DNA from: Alisma plantago-aquatica
Taxonomy: Eukaryota > Streptophyta > Magnoliopsida > Alismatales > Alismataceae
Assembly (NCBI GenBank): GCA_963693085.1
Contig: OY856410.1
Span: 1,393,424,863-1,393,488,862, forward strand
DNA length: 64,000 nucleotides
Direction: 5' to 3'
The translations under genes and the position numbers were made by a program. Shown piece by piece: positions 29,001-39,808 of the stretch (positions are counted from its first letter, which is position 1; the number at the start of each line of letters is the position of its first letter). The notes under the pieces are model-generated. The model had not been told where the DNA came from. It saw only the letters and a program-made list of their open reading frames with translations, and made no database searches.

Positions 29001-29441
29001 ATATTGCTCAATTTCCCTTTTAGTATGCACATACTAGCCTTTGCTGATGTCTTCTATTTTTCTGTTCTTACTGGGGTATGTTTCCAACACTAGGTGAAGG
29101 ACTTGGAAGACATGGCATGAAGACTTGTACTAAGCTTAAGGAGTTAAAGCTTGGAGACAATCTTGATCTAGTTTAGATTTCCCTCTACTTAGATCCATAT
29201 GTTGTAGCTCATATGTAAACCCTTTGTGGAAGACTATGATGTTCTTTTGTAACCTTGTGAAAAATTGAATATAGTCAATATTTTACTTCTGCTGCTAAAC
29301 TTTGGTGTTATGATACATGTATGTTGAATAAATTGGTGTCATCCCTTACTAGAAAAAAATTATGTTGGTGTTTGGTTTGGGATGTTGCCTTTTATTTCTA
29401 GTTGGGAGTGGTTCCCCTCTGGCATCCCACTCCTTACAACA
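26005..29441 (+). repeat. Array LTR7 (full length, terminal)
   Basis: TGTTATAACA start, TATA box 27267-27275, ends CCTTACAACA and is followed by Ath-B LTR sequence rather than a PBS. It is therefore the 3' terminal LTR of the array. The CA end fits an LTR terminus. Confidence 0.85.
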
Positions 29442-29712
29442 TAATTCCTTAGGATTATGGTTTCACCTCGATTAAAATTGTAATTAATAATTATAACAGT
29501 AATAATTATCTCTCCTAACCCTGGACTAAGAGTCTGTAATAAAAATTACCCGCTCCCGTAGCGTAATTCACTAACTAAGCCTATACCACTCCCACTCTTG
29601 TATCATTGTGTTATTATTTAGGTGCTTTATTGATAACTCTGTGTTGTATCTTCATGTTTGTAAGTAATCTTTCTAAAAGGGCGATATAAAACATGTATTT
29701 CTATGAATTTCC
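29442..29712 (-). mobile_element. Ath-B 3' LTR, segment 2
   Basis: Continues the LTR from 1902: 'taattccttaggattatgg' is collinear with the intact copies near 61145 and 61645. On the minus strand it contains a TATA-like TTTATATC (29683-29690) and AATAAA (29626-29631), so this segment probably spans the LTR's transcription start and poly(A) signal. The last five bases, TTTCC (29708-29712), are the left copy of the copia target-site duplication. Confidence 0.85.
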
Positions 29713-30247
29713 TATTGGGGCTTAGGTGGGGGAGAAGGAAGAGGAAATAAAAATTTTCTCTCACCACAAAACCATAACCACATATCGCATCAATGACTAT
29801 GAAATAGGAAGGATGGTTTTAGCGAGGTGTACCTAGTCCTGAGGCTTGCTCAGTGACAATACCTTGTAGCTAGTGCAGTCTTCAACTACCTAGTCTTCGA
29901 CGACGTCTATGTAACTCCTGGTCCTAACCCGGACTGTGGTTGACCAATGTCCTTCGAAGTGACAGAAACCTCCTGCCTCTATAGATAGTCCACACAGACC
30001 ATCGGGAACTCTAGTCATCATGTCCTATAGGAAACTAGAAGGATTCATCCCCTTCTTTTAGTGTACTTCACCTACACACTCACCCACAACCCGTTGTCGT
30101 CCTACAGTTGTCTTTCCCGTGTTGTTCATCCCTGGAAGGGTAGAACTTGCTTGGGCTCTCTCAGCTACCACAACCAGAGAGGACAACAACTTTGCAGAGC
30201 AACTGATGTTCTGAGTTGTACTCCCTGAGATGCCCCCAGTACCCCTC

Positions 30248-30255
30248 AATATATA
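30248..30255 (-). promoter_or_regulatory. Cop LTR TATA box
   Basis: TATATATT on the minus strand inside CCTATATATTGAGG. The 5' LTR has the equivalent TATATATATAG at about 37070-37079. Lies about 540 bp from the LTR 3' end, implying R/U5 of about half a kilobase. Confidence 0.6.
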
Positions 30256-30354
30256 GGAGGGGTTTGGGTCAGGGTTCTCAGCCCTGGGCAATGTGATATT
30301 AAAATGGGAGTAGAAGGGTCTAGAATTTCCATGAACTGGTTGCATTGTGGCAGA

Positions 30355-30665
30355 CGAACCGGTCGTTTCACAAACGAAGTGGTCGGTTGGGAGTGTGAGC
30401 TGGTCGGTTCACTTAGTGAATCAGTCGGTTCAATTAGTGAACCGATCTGTTCGCTTCCCAGACTTACCTCCAATTGACTTTCTTTGTACATTTCTAATTG
30501 TGTCCCAATCGAGTTGTACAAGTGAAATGAAAACTTTTCTCACAAATTGGGACAACCCAACACTGCTCGTTTGGATACATGAACTGATCGGTTCACCTGA
30601 GTGAACCAGTCATCTCACTGGCCATGAGTCGATCGGTTCACCCAGTGAACTGATCGGTTGGTGGT
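30355..30665. repeat. Clustered CGGTTCAC palindromes in Cop U3
   Basis: Degenerate copies of CGGTTCAC and its complement occur at 30403-30445 and 30583-30657, often as inverted pairs. An example is GATCGGTTCAC with GTGAACTGATC three bases later (30631-30655). The same clusters occur in the 5' LTR (37180-37254 and 48695-48780), and a looser set lies in the leader (35872-36095). Position upstream of the TATA box suggests a regulatory array. Function is inferred. Confidence 0.6.
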
Positions 30666-31853
30666 CCAGATTGTGCAGAACACAGTCAATGCAATTCTCA
30701 ATCAATCTGACACTCAAATTAGTTAGTTCAACACTTGAACTTGATGATTCTGAGTCAAGTCAATTGATTGAATGTTTGATTGAGTACCTAAACACCTTTA
30801 ATAATCAATACATACATCATTCATGGATAAACTTCTCTTCCAAGTTAATCCTTTGTGTGTGACCTTATAGGTCCCATTTCACGATGGCAGTGAATGTCCA
30901 TAACTAGCTTATGACATCACAAGCAAAGAGTGGTGCCTAGTCGCACATCAGTGTTGCCCAAGTGAAAAGGAAAGTTGGAGAACAACTTTCAATCCTACAA
31001 TCTATGATTGATGTTCCAGTAAATGTATAATTCCTTTGTCTCTGATATCCTAAATGAACTTAAGGCATGGAGCTGTCATCCTTTCAACGCTCATTCATGT
31101 TCCTTGATCCAAAGCAGATTGTATAAGATATGTGTGCCATCAATATCACATATTGACTCACATGTGCATGTGTATTCCTTTCTCAGTCTCACTTATCAAG
31201 TGGCCATAGACATCATACCCCCTTAGGAGGGACAAATCCCATATCTATCACTCACAGTCAAAACCCCATGTGTCAAAGTCACCCAATCATCACCTTTATA
31301 ACAATCCATATTTCAGGACCGTGTTTGATGATGTCAAAGTGTACCCAATGACATGTGATGAGTGTTGTGATTTCAGGTCTAAGAATTACAATCACCACCG
31401 TCACTGTGAGAGCTGACTGTGACTACCATGTCATGGTTCCATGTGTCACTCTCACAGTGGGTATGTATGACACATTGTTCTCTAACATGTATTTATGTTC
31501 TTGGTTTGATATCACATATCATGACTAATGAGACTCTGTCATCAGCCAACACACACTCTAGTCTTTATGTGTCATTGTTGTCTATCAACCTTCAACAATG
31601 ACATCTAACTAGGGACAAAACAAGAATGTACAAACTCTTAGCATTAGTATGATCTTATTCTTCAGGTCCTTAACCTGAAGACATACGTCATTGAGTACTG
31701 TCATTCTCTAGACATTCATTCTATTCTATCATTACCTCATAACTAATCGAATGATAACAAATTGGAAGCTTGCCTTTGATATTTATCAAATCAATCATAA
31801 TGTATCCCAATCCAATCATCATATGATTAGCTCTCAGGGCATAGATACCAATA

Positions 31854-31868
31854 GACTCCCACTTGCAC
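31854..31868 (-). promoter_or_regulatory. Cop polypurine tract
   Basis: Minus strand GTGCAAGTGGGAG abuts the 3' LTR start. This is the plus-strand primer site expected next to the 3' LTR. Confidence 0.65.
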
Positions 31869-34380
31869 TGTGAGCCAATCATCTTTGAATCATATTCTTA
31901 GTGATCTCCAAACATGTCCCACATGTTTCTACTGCTCCAGTGCTAACGTAGTAAGTTAGAAACACTTTGCTTTAGTCGATATAATGCATGTTTCACATCT
32001 CTTTGTTGTACGACATATCGTATGAGATGGAGTTGCCATAATATGCGATCTAATATTCCTTTCCTAACATTTAGTTCCATTGTTTGACTCAGTATTCCTA
32101 CTTGTCATCAATGGTTGGAACATCTATAAGTTCATCTCTATGAACTTCTAGATCCATATAGTATCCTTTGATGTTCATAACAAAAGGATACTCAACAGTC
32201 CCTTTTAGAATTAAATGGCTTTTAAATCAGAACGTTTCCATTTAACAACTCATATTCATTTTTATATTTTACATTTTGTGATCATTTTCTGTCATTTCGG
32301 AAGCTTGCATTAGTGTAACTCTTTACACCCAACTCTTCCTTATATTACCATAGAACTAGTACTTCATAAGTTCCAAACAAGTTCTTCATGGTATTCCAGT
32401 AACCCTCACTAGAAGTAGCCAGACATCCACTCGTCACACGAGTTAATAGGATGAGCATATCATATTGTCATGTCCAATACATACAAGATGATGAATGCAT
32501 ATTTTCTTGTCATGTCTAATACATATAAGATAATGGGATGATTGCATACATGATAGATCCATATCTATATATGTGTTCCTATTCTTCATAAGAATTTGGG
32601 ATACTTGACATCTGAGATACTAACTCCATGTAACAGGGACAAGTTTTCTCCCACTGAATATGTGCATACTGAACCCTTCAGTACATATTGCCAATGGAAT
32701 CAACTTATGTAATAGAGTTGATCCACTAGGGTATTGAGCAACAGTGTAGCATCAAATCCCAAAGAGAGTAAGACTTCTTTCTTATGCTCTCTCTTTACCA
32801 GGTCAAGAGGTTTTTGAGAACTATCTCTATAGATCTCTATTCCTATCACATAGGACATTTCTCTGTCTTCCCTTAAAGAAGGTATTTCCACACTAGTTTC
32901 CACTTTAGAACATTTCATTCCTCATCATCATGTGGAATGTGAATACACTCCCATTAAATCTTTATAATCACAGATCCCTTCTTTATTTTGATATATCAGT
33001 CAAACCTTTTTGACTATATAATAAAAGTAAAGACTTCAGCTTTGAGTTGCTTGCACTTAATCAATCACATTGATTAATCTCTTGTAACTTATAGAATTCA
33101 TTTGCACTATTGGATTCATAAAACCCTTCAGGTTGTGTCACGTACGCAACCTTATGTTATTCCTACCAAGAATGCGGTTTTAATATCCATATGCCAAATC
33201 TCATAGCCATTAAGTTCTAACAACAAGCATGATCCTTTCTCTAAATGTCAACCATGTCAAGTCTTAACTCTTAAGACCTAATTGCACTTATGGGTTTTAT
33301 CCCAATCAAGGGCTAACATAAGGTCATACCTTAATTAGTTCACATGGAAGTCATTTTGGATCTTATGGCCTCAAGCCATGACTCAAAATCTGGTCCCTCA
33401 ACATCATCTAGATTATTGGCTCATCATATGACCAATTCATCACCTAGATATATGAGGGGTATATGTTACATAAGGAATATGAGAACCCACAATGCTTGTG
33501 ATTCTTAATCTCCTTTATTTAGTGTAAAGAATGTTCTTTAGAAGAATTCTAGAAGATCATTTATTTGATGTCCTCAAACATTTGATTTAAGCATCCCATT
33601 CAATTATCAAGTCAAGGAGTTAATACTTTTACCAAGTTTGTACTTCATTTATGATATTCTTGAACACTTCAAGATATTCGTATTAGTATTTCACTAAACA
33701 CCATTTGAAGCATTAGCATTTGTTCCTATAGGTATGTAAATACATCAATATATATTATGCCTAATAGGATAGTCGTTCTCCCACTACATCTAGTGATGAT
33801 TGACTCGTCATCATGCCTAAGACATTCATGTCTCTTAATAGTTTACTAACCAAAAGATTCTAGTCTATCCATCAACATGGAACTAGAAATGAATTTCTCA
33901 TGATAATGCTAATTAATTGTTTGAGTCATCAAAACTTTTAGGTATCATTTCATCTTATGCATACCAAGTACCATAAGATAAATAAGGCATTGCCACAAAA
34001 GATCATATCTTTGAAATTGAAACATCAACTTTATTGATAGGCATCCTTATCATTACAAGACATAGAAATAAAGTGTTTCTATTTATTGGCAAAATGAAAT
34101 AGCAGTTCATACCTCTATTACATGCCCTTTGGGCTGAAATAAACTAAAAGGTACTCCTATCTATGGCATTAATACTTGCTCCAATGATGAGTGCTCCTTG
34201 GTCCTTCCACAAAGGCCATCACTTCTTTTCATATCCTGCATATCATATATGTCAGATCTATGTCTTGGTATCATATACCTCAGATTAAAGAAGTGTTTCA
34301 AGTTTATTTCATGATACCTGAGGTGGAGACTTCCATCCCCTCCTTCTTCTTCTTTTGCTCATCCAGATAGAGAGGGGAAT
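31869..34380 (-). pseudogene. Cop pol remnant (copia reverse transcriptase, strongly decayed)
   Basis: Copia RT motifs survive on the minus strand. Near 33120-33200 there is a KTAFL-like segment followed by VAYVTQPEGF. At 32700-32918 there is an RT C-terminal stretch with SYVIGIEIYRD followed by a decayed palm/RNase H linker. The frame is broken by many stops and shifts. Only about 1.2 kb separates the gag zinc knuckle (34395) from the RT start, less than a protease plus integrase need, and I could not find the integrase HHCC or DDE motifs, so much of PR-IN appears deleted. RNase H between 31870 and 32650 is too decayed to place. Confidence 0.65.
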
Positions 34381-35110
34381 TTCTCCTCCAATGTCCTGGC
34401 TCTTAACAATGGTGACATTTACCTCCCTTATTCACCCCTCCTTTGGCATTAAGAGCTGAATATGACTTGGTTTGTTGGCTAGCATCAGAACCCTTCTTTG
34501 CTTTGCCCTTGCCCTTGCCTTTAGACTTACCCTTCTTTATACTAGTCAACATCACATATTTGGGTTTATCTTTCTTCATATGTGCCTCGGTTGTCCTCAA
34601 CATGCCCAACAACTCTATCAATGGCTTGTCAAAGTTGTTCATGTTGTAGTTCATCACAAACTGACTGTATGATTCTCGCAACGTTTGTAGTACCATATAA
34701 GTAGCCAACTCTTGGCTCAGATGGAATCCCAGTCGTGTCAGGTTATCCATATACCCAATCATATTGAGTGTGTGAGGACCTTCTAAATCTCATTCTGACA
34801 TGACATACTAGGACGGTGCCTTGGAGACATCATATCTCTCATGTTGTCTCTGCAACTCATAGTTTAGAGAACACAACATCAAGCACTCCACATCAATGGC
34901 ATCCTCAGTTTGCTTCCAGTAAGCATCTCTTTCAGCCTTTGGTGTGGTAGGAGCGAGTTCATCTAGTTCTGGTGTGTTTAGGACATAGAACTTTTGCTCT
35001 TGATTGAGAACACTTCTCAACGTCCTAAACCAGTCGTGGAAATTATTCCCATTCAGCTTGTCCTTATCAAGGACCGATCGCAACAAAAAGTGATTATTGT
35101 TGATAGCCAT
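34380..35110 (-). pseudogene. Cop gag (broken)
   Basis: Starts at the ATG at 35110 with the copia gag N-terminus (NNNHFLLRSVLDKDKLNGNNF, then DWFRTLR). A first open stretch runs to 34808 and a second from 34762 to 34403, so there is at least one break between them. The second stretch includes the UBN2-like segment (QELATYMVLQTLRESYSQFVMNYNM), a Lys/Gly-rich basic linker and the start of a zinc knuckle, CHHC. The knuckle is damaged: a stop follows CHHC, and the downstream GHWRRN ends in Ser where the last Cys should be. Gag forms the particle shell in working elements; this copy cannot. Confidence 0.8.
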
Positions 35111-36514
35111 TTGTTCTACAAAAAGGAAATATGCAATTTTAGTCCAAAACTCTTTTTGACTTAATTCGATTGATTTAAAAATTTTGATGATATAATTAGG
35201 CCTTTAATTAATTATCACTCCCACTATTTTGTTCAAATTGATAGCCCTCACCATCAATTCAGAACATTGCAGTGTACAACCTTCTAGTGAGCCAAGATCC
35301 TAAACAATTGAATTATTACTCGGCCAACGCCATCATCCATAATCAATTATTAAGGTAGGTAACACTTACCAATTGCATCTATGCAACTCTTGGATAGATG
35401 ACATGTGAAACTCTTTGCCATGAACATCTCCATGCCTCTAAGTGCTTAATCCCATTAAGAGCACTTAGTTAAGCTCGACCCAAAAGCCAACACGATAGAA
35501 GTGCACCCCGCTTGGCGGGCCCACACAACTACCATCATAATTCCACGAGATAGACAACACACCACCCTTGGGATGCCTACGCTTGTTGATCAAGCTTTTC
35601 ATGTGTGTCACTTAGGGAAAGCATCTAAGACTTAATATCATATTGAGGGGTTTTAATATGCTTATATATGCATATAAGTATCCAATCACCACATATATAG
35701 TATGTATCATATACATGCTATATCCCATAATGAAAACATGTAATAATGATAAAGTGATGATTACATCCATCCTATTGTAATTCCTTGAGCCATAAGGAAT
35801 TACAGTCATCTAGGTCTACATCACATGTAACCTGTTATTGATGAAGATCTTGTGCTTAGGCCATTCTGGGTTTGATCAGCTCGTCACACGACTGATCGGC
35901 TCACCTCCTGGATGGTCAGTTGGTTGTCTCCAACCGATCGTTTGGCTCCTCTAGACGGTCTGTTCATTAGGTTTTCTGCTCCTCGTTAGGCCTCCAGCTG
36001 CACCATCAACCTGTCATCTTGGTCCACCATCCGATTGGTTGGCACCTGCAGCCGATCGTCTCGCACCTCCACCCACTCGTCTGGGTGCCCACCAGTCTTC
36101 GACGTAATAGGAAATAAACTATCCTATTTTACATATTACTTTGGGAAACCCTAAGTTACATTCGGGGGGAGCAAAGGTAGAAGAGAATCTTAAGTTATCT
36201 CGAGTTACATCAAGAAAATGAGAAAAGGGCTCAGTGCATAGACTGAGAGCAAACAACCACAATTAACCAAGAACACATAGGGGTTTATAGGCCACAACCA
36301 CTCTACACATCCACCATCAAAACCATTTTGAGCGACACATATCGTTTGCATATATATATACCATATCATATATGTATATATTTAGTTTGATATCATGTGG
36401 TATTAATTGGATATTCACATTTAGCTAGTTAAATATTCACATCATATGAAATATATAAAAGGTGGTAAAACTAGAAAACCGATCATATTAATTAATCCTA
36501 AAATATAGTACGTT
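35111..36514 (-). other. Cop 5' leader between PBS and gag (non-coding)
   Basis: A 1.4-kb stretch with no supportable gene. It holds a loose cluster of GATCGGTTCAC/CCGATCG-type motifs at 35872-36095, related to those in the Cop LTR, and an AT-rich block with short (TA)n runs near 36350-36500. Confidence 0.6.
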
Positions 36515-36532
36515 GATGTGGCTCTGGTACCA
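36515..36532 (-). promoter_or_regulatory. Cop primer-binding site (initiator tRNA-Met)
   Basis: Minus strand TGGTACCAGAGCCACATC, one base after the LTR end AACCCAACA. It matches the complement of the plant initiator tRNA-Met 3' end (TGGTATCAGAGCCA) except one base. Confidence 0.85.
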
Positions 36533-36533
36533 C

Positions 36534-37254
36534 TGTTGGGTTTTAGGTGAGAGAGAAGGCAACAGAAACAAAACATTTCTCTCACCATAAAACCATAACC
36601 ACGGATCGCATCAATGACTATGAAATAGGAAGGATAGTTTTAGCAAGGTGTACCTAGTCCTGAGGCTTTCTCAGCAATAATACCTCACAGCTAGTGTGGT
36701 CTTCAACCACCTAGTATTTGATGGCATCTGTGCAGCTCCCGGTCCTGACCCAGACTACGGTTGACTGTTGTCCTCCGGAGCGGCAAAAACCTCCCGCATC
36801 TATAGATAGTCCACATGGACCACTAAGAACTCTAGTCATCCTATCCTACAAGACACTAGGAGGAGTCATCCCCTTCTGTCAGTGTACTAGTCACCGACAC
36901 ACTCTCTCACAACCAGTTTTCATCCTGCAATTATCTTTCCCTTGTTGTTCCTCCCTGGATGGGTAGAACTTGCTTGGGCTCTCTCGGTTACCATAACCAG
37001 AGAGGACAACAACTTTGTAGAGTAACTGATGTTCTAACTTATGCTCTCTGATAAGCCCCAATACCCCTCTATATATATAAAGGGGCAGGGTCAGGGTTCT
37101 AAGCCCTGAGAAATGTGGGATTAAAGTGGGAGTAGAAGGGTCTGAAATTTCCATGAACTGATTGCACTATAGTAGTCGAACTGGTCATTTCACAAATGAA
37201 CCGGCCAGTTGGGAGTGTGAACCAGTCGGTTCACTTAGTGAACCAGTCAGTTCA
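36534..37254 (-). repeat. Cop 5' LTR, segment 1 (LTR 3' part)
   Basis: Homologous to 29713-30440. Ends in the CGGTTCAC palindrome cluster at the TRG insertion point. GTTCA (37250-37254) is the left copy of the TRG target duplication. Confidence 0.9.
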
Positions 37255-37579
37255 TGATTCAACCCTATTTTAGGGCTTAATCTTGTGTCTTTTTGCTCTT
37301 CAATCACATCTATACCTGTTAGATTGCATGTCATTCCCCCTAATATGCTTAATCGTATAAAATGTACTTATGGACACTATTTGCATGTTTTTAAGGCATT
37401 TAGACCACGCTTGATGGAAGAGAGAGAGAAGGGGCGATCCTAGGGTTCCTCTACACTTAGAGAGGCCCAAAGTGAAGTCTGATGCTCCCTCGACCTACCC
37501 CTAGTGGCCAAAGATCAATTGAAGCAAAGAAGTCCAAGAAAAGCCAAAGATCCAAGTTAAAGTGCTGATCCAGGACCCA

Positions 37580-37995
37580 ACACGGCCGTGGTACCACAGA
37601 ACGTCCGTGCTAGGTTACTTAGAAATCAACAAGTTCAACATTCAAGTGAAGCAGAGAGCACCATGTCCGTGCAGAGCAGCATGGTCGTGCAATGGGTAGA
37701 CACCACAGCCATGCTCTGCAAAATGACCGTGGCACAGTAGAGCAAAACGGTCGTGCAACAGCACCACGACCACCTCCACCAAGCCCACGACGGTCGTGCC
37801 AGACACCACGACCGTGGCACACCAGCTCCACCACGGCCGTGGTGACCACCACGGACGTGGCCTTTTCAGCCCAAAATCGACAAAAACCATGTAACTTTGA
37901 TGGAATAAACCCATGACCGTGCTCCATCCACCACGGCCGTGGCCTATCGTACCCACCACGACCGTGGTGTCCCACCACAGCCGTGCTACTCTCAA
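37580..37995. repeat. Cluster of degenerate CCACGGCCGTGG palindromes in TRG LTR1
   Basis: About sixteen copies of a palindromic dodecamer and its CpG-decayed forms (CACGACCGTGG, ACGGTCGTG and similar) lie within 415 bp. Perfect copies are at 37831-37842 and 37931-37942. The cluster ends about 70 bp before the TATA box. Frames through it give low-complexity HGRGG and TVVV peptides that are not genes. Confidence 0.75.
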
Positions 37996-38060
37996 AACTC
38001 ACCTAGTTTTCACTGTTTTGCCCATTTTTCCCCTACTTGACCTAGTGCTTCCTCCCCACA

Positions 38061-38073
38061 CCTATATATACCT
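38061..38073 (+). promoter_or_regulatory. TRG LTR TATA box
   Basis: CCTATATATACCTAGG-type core, conserved in LTR2 near 47003. It is followed by a C-rich 'ccccttccta' leader. It lies immediately downstream of the palindrome cluster. Confidence 0.65.
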
Positions 38074-39616
38074 AGGTGGTGGTTGGGGCACGGGGCTAGC
38101 TACCTTCTACCCCTTCCTATCTCCCCAAATCGCCACCCACTCCATTCCTCTCCATATCCACCTCAAATCCACTCCATTTCACCATTTCCACCACATAATC
38201 CCCCATATATAAGCCCCCCATCCACTTCCTTTCATCATTCCACATCATTTCATCCATGGAGGAGGGAGGAGGACATCCTACAGCTACTAGATAGGAAGAT
38301 CGCTTCATCTACACCGAGCTCCATGGCTTCTTCTACCTCTTTCTTCTCTCTTTTTGTATTTTGCTTTGTTATGAGTAGCTAGGCCCCTTGGGTGGGCTGT
38401 TTGGGGGAAAATATGTTATTTTGATACCATGTTGGTGGAAAATGGCATGTAAACGTTGTAATTCCATTTGTTAATGATTATATTCTATTTCTATCTCTTT
38501 CTCCATGAATTGCTTGTTGGTTTGTGTGTGAAATCACCTAGGAATTTAGGCAAATTGCTTATATGTGTGAATTTTGGGATTTGCCCCTAGGTCCAATTCT
38601 TGGATCCCTAGGCTACCTCCCATCTTCCTACATCCTAATCAATATCCCTAAACCTAAGTGAGAAATCTAAGTAGCTAGATTAGATGATTCTAGTGCAATT
38701 AGCATGGAGCCTTCTCAAGGCTAGAATGTGGGAGAATTGGGGTCCAAAACCCTAATCTCACCTCCCCATTACTACCCTCGGCCCCTAATTGCCCTAGGAA
38801 TGCCTAATCTAGAAACCTAGACTTGATTAGACTCTAATTGAATTGAACCTAATCCCTAACCCAATTGAGCCTCGTAAGGGTAGTAGGGGGTGTTAGGGAC
38901 TAGTTCCCCTATGCACAACCTATCATATCCATGGCCAGTTAGTAGCTTAGGTTAATTCATTAGACTTTAACTTGTTGTTTGGTTTGGATGATCTAAATGG
39001 AATCATAATGTTCATATGTCACCCCCGAACTTAAATGATAAGTTCATACCCCTAAACATCCCACACACCTCTTTATTGCTTAAAACCCTAGATTTGTGCT
39101 AGCTTAGCTTAATTAGTTCTTTCCTTTCTTAGTTAGCTTCTTACTTTTCTCTTGTCTTGTTCATGCTAGTGTAGCTCTTTAATTGCTCTTTTGCTTCTCT
39201 CTTGCTTGCCATAGTGTAATTTGCCTTTTCATACCTAGATTAATCCTTTCTTGCTTGTTTAGCTTTAATCTAGTCTTGGGTTAACGTAGATTTCATTCCT
39301 GCCTTTAATTGCTTTCTTGTTCATCCTTAGTTAACAATTAAAACAACCTTTAAACCCTTAACCCTAGTCTCCGCAGTAGGAACCCAACAAAACTAATCTA
39401 GCTCTAGCGCCCCCTCTTTTCCCTATGGATCGACCCTATACTTGCCACCTTCCTATACTACGACACGACCCCGTGCACTTGCAGGTGTAGTTGTTTTAGT
39501 AGATGTAGGTGTGTTAGTTTAGGTCTTATAAATTTTGAAAGCATAAGATCCCATATCCCGTGTGCTCTGACCTTGTGGGTGTAAAAGCACCACTAGCGGG
39601 GATGCACCAAGCTTTC

Positions 39617-39634
39617 TGGCACCATTGTCGGGGA
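39617..39634 (+). promoter_or_regulatory. TRG primer-binding site (tRNA-Asp)
   Basis: TGGCACCATTGTCGGGGA, seven bases after the LTR end. It matches the complement of the plant tRNA-Asp 3' end (TGGCGCCGTTGCCGGGGA) with three transitions. Confidence 0.85.
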
Positions 39635-39808
39635 TTAGAGGCGCTCGGCCTAGCTAGTTAGTTTTGCTTTGACTTTTCCTACTGCCCTCATCATTGCTAT
39701 TCTTTATTCATTTTTCTTTGCATTCTTTGTGTATATTGGTTTGCTAACTTGTTCTCTTTTGTTTGGTTGTGCTTTATGCATGTGACAAGCCATTCGGGAG
39801 GAAACAAG

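Larger units (their letters stand above)
1903..29441 (+). mobile_element. Tandem array of a long-LTR non-autonomous retrotransposon (7 LTRs, 6 internal regions)
   Basis: Seven LTR copies alternate with six internal regions, all on the plus strand. LTRs begin TGTTATAACATACC and end ...CTCCTTAAAGCA (the last one ...CCTTACAACA). Each LTR except the last is followed directly by a PBS (TGGTATTAGAGCCCATGG, complementary to initiator tRNA-Met with one mismatch in the first 13). Each internal region ends in a PPT (AAGGGGTGGAG) abutting the next LTR. Nothing in the internal region or LTR reads as gag or pol, so the element is non-autonomous: a LARD by its noncoding character, although its 0.84-kb internal region is short. 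The array splits the Ath-B 3' LTR. I see no convincing 5-bp TSD (atgga on the left, taatt on the right). Tandem growth by unequal recombination between LTRs is the simplest origin. Confidence 0.9.
29713..31853 (-). repeat. Cop 3' LTR
   Basis: About 2.14 kb, matching 36534-37254 plus 48556-49961. On the minus strand it carries a TATA box (30248-30255, TATATATT). Upstream of the TATA are two clusters of CGGTTCAC/GTGAACCG inverted repeats (30355-30445 and 30580-30665). No coding content recognised. Confidence 0.85.
37255..39609 (+). repeat. TRG 5' LTR
   Basis: 2355 bp, TGATTCAACCC start, GATGCACCA end. Contains the CCACGGCCGTGG cluster at about 37580-37995 and a TATA box (TATATATA) near 38064 in 'cacctatatatacctagg'. 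The first 25 bp contain an inverted repeat, CCCTATTTTAGGG. Confidence 0.92.

Noticed and set aside
1903..29441. Satellite DNA or segmental duplication of a host gene
   Set aside because: Each unit divides precisely into LTR (TG...CA), PBS, internal region and PPT, which identifies an LTR retrotransposon chain.
37580..37995. CRISPR-like repeat array
   Set aside because: Motifs are short, degenerate and palindromic with irregular spacing, in a eukaryotic LTR.
37619..38002. Open frames through the TRG LTR palindrome cluster encoding HGRGG/TVVV-rich peptides
   Set aside because: Overlapping frames on both strands with low-complexity peptides are expected from a repeated GC-rich palindrome. They do not match any domain and are interrupted in the other LTR.
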